A DNA stretch of 64,000 nucleotides from Ypsolopha sequella (Eukaryota; Arthropoda; Insecta; Lepidoptera; Ypsolophidae), in contig OW204012.1 in assembly GCA_934047225.1 (NCBI GenBank), positions 744,001 through 808,000 on the forward strand. The letters are read 5' to 3'. Position numbers and translations under genes: made by a program. Of this stretch, positions 22,501 to 25,500 are shown in pieces (the stretch's first letter is position 1; the number at the start of each line of letters is the position of its first letter). The notes below the pieces were generated by a model, which saw only the letters and a list, made by a program, of their open reading frames with translations, was not told the origin of the DNA and ran no database searches.

Positions 22501-25500
22501 ATTGTGCAGGGCGCAGGAGTGTACTCCGCTTCGTTCGTATAGGAACTAGCCGGCCAGTGAGATATATATTGTGCAGGGCGCAGGAGTGTACTCCGCTTCG
22601 TTCGTATAGGAACTAGCCGGCCAGTGAGATATATATTGTGCAGGGCGCAGGAGTGTACTCCGCTTCGTTCGTATAGGAACTAGCCGGCCAGTGAGATATA
22701 TATTGTGCAGGGCGCAGGAGTGTACTCCGCTTCGTTCGTATAGGAACTAGCCGGCCAGTGAGATATATATTGTGCAGGGCGCAGGAGTGTACTCCGCTTC
22801 GTTCGTATAGGAACTAGCCGGCCAGTGAGATATATATTGTGCAGGGCGCAGGAGTGTACTCCGCTTCGTTCGTATAGGAACTAGCCGGTCAGTGAGATAT
22901 CTATTGTGCAGGGCGCAGGAGTGTACTCCGCTCCGTTCGTATAGGAACTAGCCGGTCAGTGAGATATCTATTGTGCAGGGCGCAGGAGTGTACTCCGCTT
23001 CGTTCGTATAGGAACTAGCCGGCCAGTGAGATATATATTGTGCAGGGCGCAGGAGTGTACTCCGCTCCGTTCGTATAGGAACTAGCCGGTCAGTGAGATA
23101 TATATTGTGCAGGGCGCAGGAGTGTACTCCGCTTCGTTTGTATGGGAACTAGCCGGCCAGTGAGATATATATTGTGCAGGGCGCAGGAGTGTACTCCGCT
23201 TCGTTCGTATAGGAACTAGCCGGCCAGTGAGATATATATTGTGCAGGGCGCAGGAGTGTACTCCGCTTCGTTCGTATAGGAACTAGCCGGCCAGTGAGAT
23301 ATATATTGTGCAGGGCGCAGGAGTGTACTCCGCTTCGTTCGTATAGGAACTAGCCGGCCAGTGAGATATATATTGTGCAGGGCGCAGGAGTGTACTCCGC
23401 TTCGTTCGTATAGGAACTAGCCGGTCAGTGAGATATCTATTGTGCAGGGCGCAGGAGTGTACTCCGCTCCGTTCGTATAGGAACTAGCCGGTCAGTGAGA
23501 TATCTATTGTGCAGGGCGCAGGAGTGTACTCCGCTTCGTTCGTATAGGAACTAGCCGGTCAGTGAGATATCTATTGTGCAGGGCGCAGGAGTGTACTCCG
23601 CTCCGTTCGTATAGGAACTAGCCGGTCAGTGAGATATATATTGTGCAGGGCGCAGGAGTGTACTCCGCTTCGTTCGTATAGGAACTAGCCGGCCAGTGAG
23701 ATATATATTGTGCAGGGCGCAGGAGTGTACTCCGCTTCGTTCGTATAGGAACTAGCCGGTCACTGAGATATATATTGTGCAGGGCGCAGGAGTGTACTCC
23801 GCTTCGTTCGTATAGGAACTAGCCGGCCAGTGAGATATATATTGTGCAGGGCGCAGGAGTGTACTCCGCTTCGTTCGTATAGGAACTAGCCGGTCAGTGA
23901 GATATATATTGTGCAGGGCGCAGGAGTGTACTCCGCTTCGTTCGTATAGGAACTAGCCGGCCAGTGAGATATATATTGTGCAGGGCGCAGGAGTGTACTC
24001 CGCTCCGTTCGTATAGGAACTAGCCGGTCAGTGAGATATATATTGTGCAGGGCGCAGGAGTGTACTCCGCTTCGTTCGTATAGGAACTAGCCGGTCAGTG
24101 AGATATATATTGTGCAGGGCGCAGGAGTGTACTCCGCTTCGTTCGTATAGGAACTAGCCGGTCAGTGAGATATATATTGTGCAGGGCGCAGGAGTGTACT
24201 CCGCTTCGTTCGTATAGGAACTAGCCGGTCAGTGAGATATCTATTGTGCAGGGCGCAGGAGTGTACTCCGCTTCGTTCGTATAGGAACTAGCCGGTCAGT
24301 GAGATATATATTGTGCAGGGCGCAGGAGTGTACTCCGCTCCGTTCGCAATTTCGGTTGGTACTTCGGGCAAGTGTAAAGGACATTAACCATTACGACGTA
24401 GTTAGCCGAAGCGTGTGCTGTGAACCTTGAAATAGGATTATAAATAACATTCTTATAATACGCTACTTTTAGACGAACACGCATGATAACGTTTCTATTA
24501 ATATCAGTTGTTAGTTTTGATATAAAAAAAATATAATTACGTTATTATTATAAGTTTGTAACCTTTAAATAAAAAAGAAACTGGGCATTGGGCCGGTTTG
24601 GTGGTGTTCGCGGGCCGGTTTTGGCCCGCGGGCCATAGTTTGGAGACCCCTGTTCTAGACGAACGCTCTTTATCCTAGGCTAAGTCGTATCGACGGTTTC
24701 TAGACGAACGCGCTTTATCCTAAGTCGTATCGACGGTTTCTAGACGAACCTTGTGGTCCTCCCAGCCGGATTTGAACCAGCGACCTATGTAACGTTTGCA
24801 GGTTCAGTCCGCGGTACATGTACGGGGGCCGCGTGTACCCGCGGTACCTGTCCGGCACGGGCTACGCGCTGTCGCTGCCGGCTGCGCGGGCGCTGTATCG
24901 GGCGGCGCTCGACACGCCTTACTTCCATCTGGAGGACGTCTATATCACCGGTGAGTGTTCTACGTTGTAATGTCACAAGTTCAGGGCCGCGTTTACCTGC
25001 GGTTCTTTATTGAGGTCAGTCAGTGGTTCCTGTACCACTGTACCGCTAGGTTGAGTGTTTTGTTAATTCAAAAAAAAAAATCAAAATCAAAAATTCTTTA
25101 TTTACTTTACAAAATGTAGGTTTTGAGGGGGTGGGACTCCCCTTTTAAGTTTTACAACCTGTTTTAAGGGAGACCCGCTCTTTCTACGGATCTTATTTTA
25201 CAATTTTGTATTAAAATTAAAATTAGGTCTTGCTTAATACATAGATATAAAGAAAAAATGTGTGTGTATGAGGGTTTATGTTGTGAAATAATATAATAAT
25301 ATAACTACAAGAGAGTGGGTGTCTTGTGTGTGAGGGTGTGTGTGTGTGTATATGTATTGTGTATATGAAAGAAAGGGTATGTGTGTGTTTTTTAGGGTGG
25401 TTCCCTAGCTCTACGACCGTAGGCTCGGGATATATTGTTTATCACTCTAGGGGGGTATATTTATGGTGATATCATAAGATAAAAAAGATATTTAAGAAAA

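Noticed and set aside
20804..24346. CRISPR-like array
   Set aside because: Every unit is the same 67 bp with only point variants; there are no unique spacers, and the sequence is eukaryotic.
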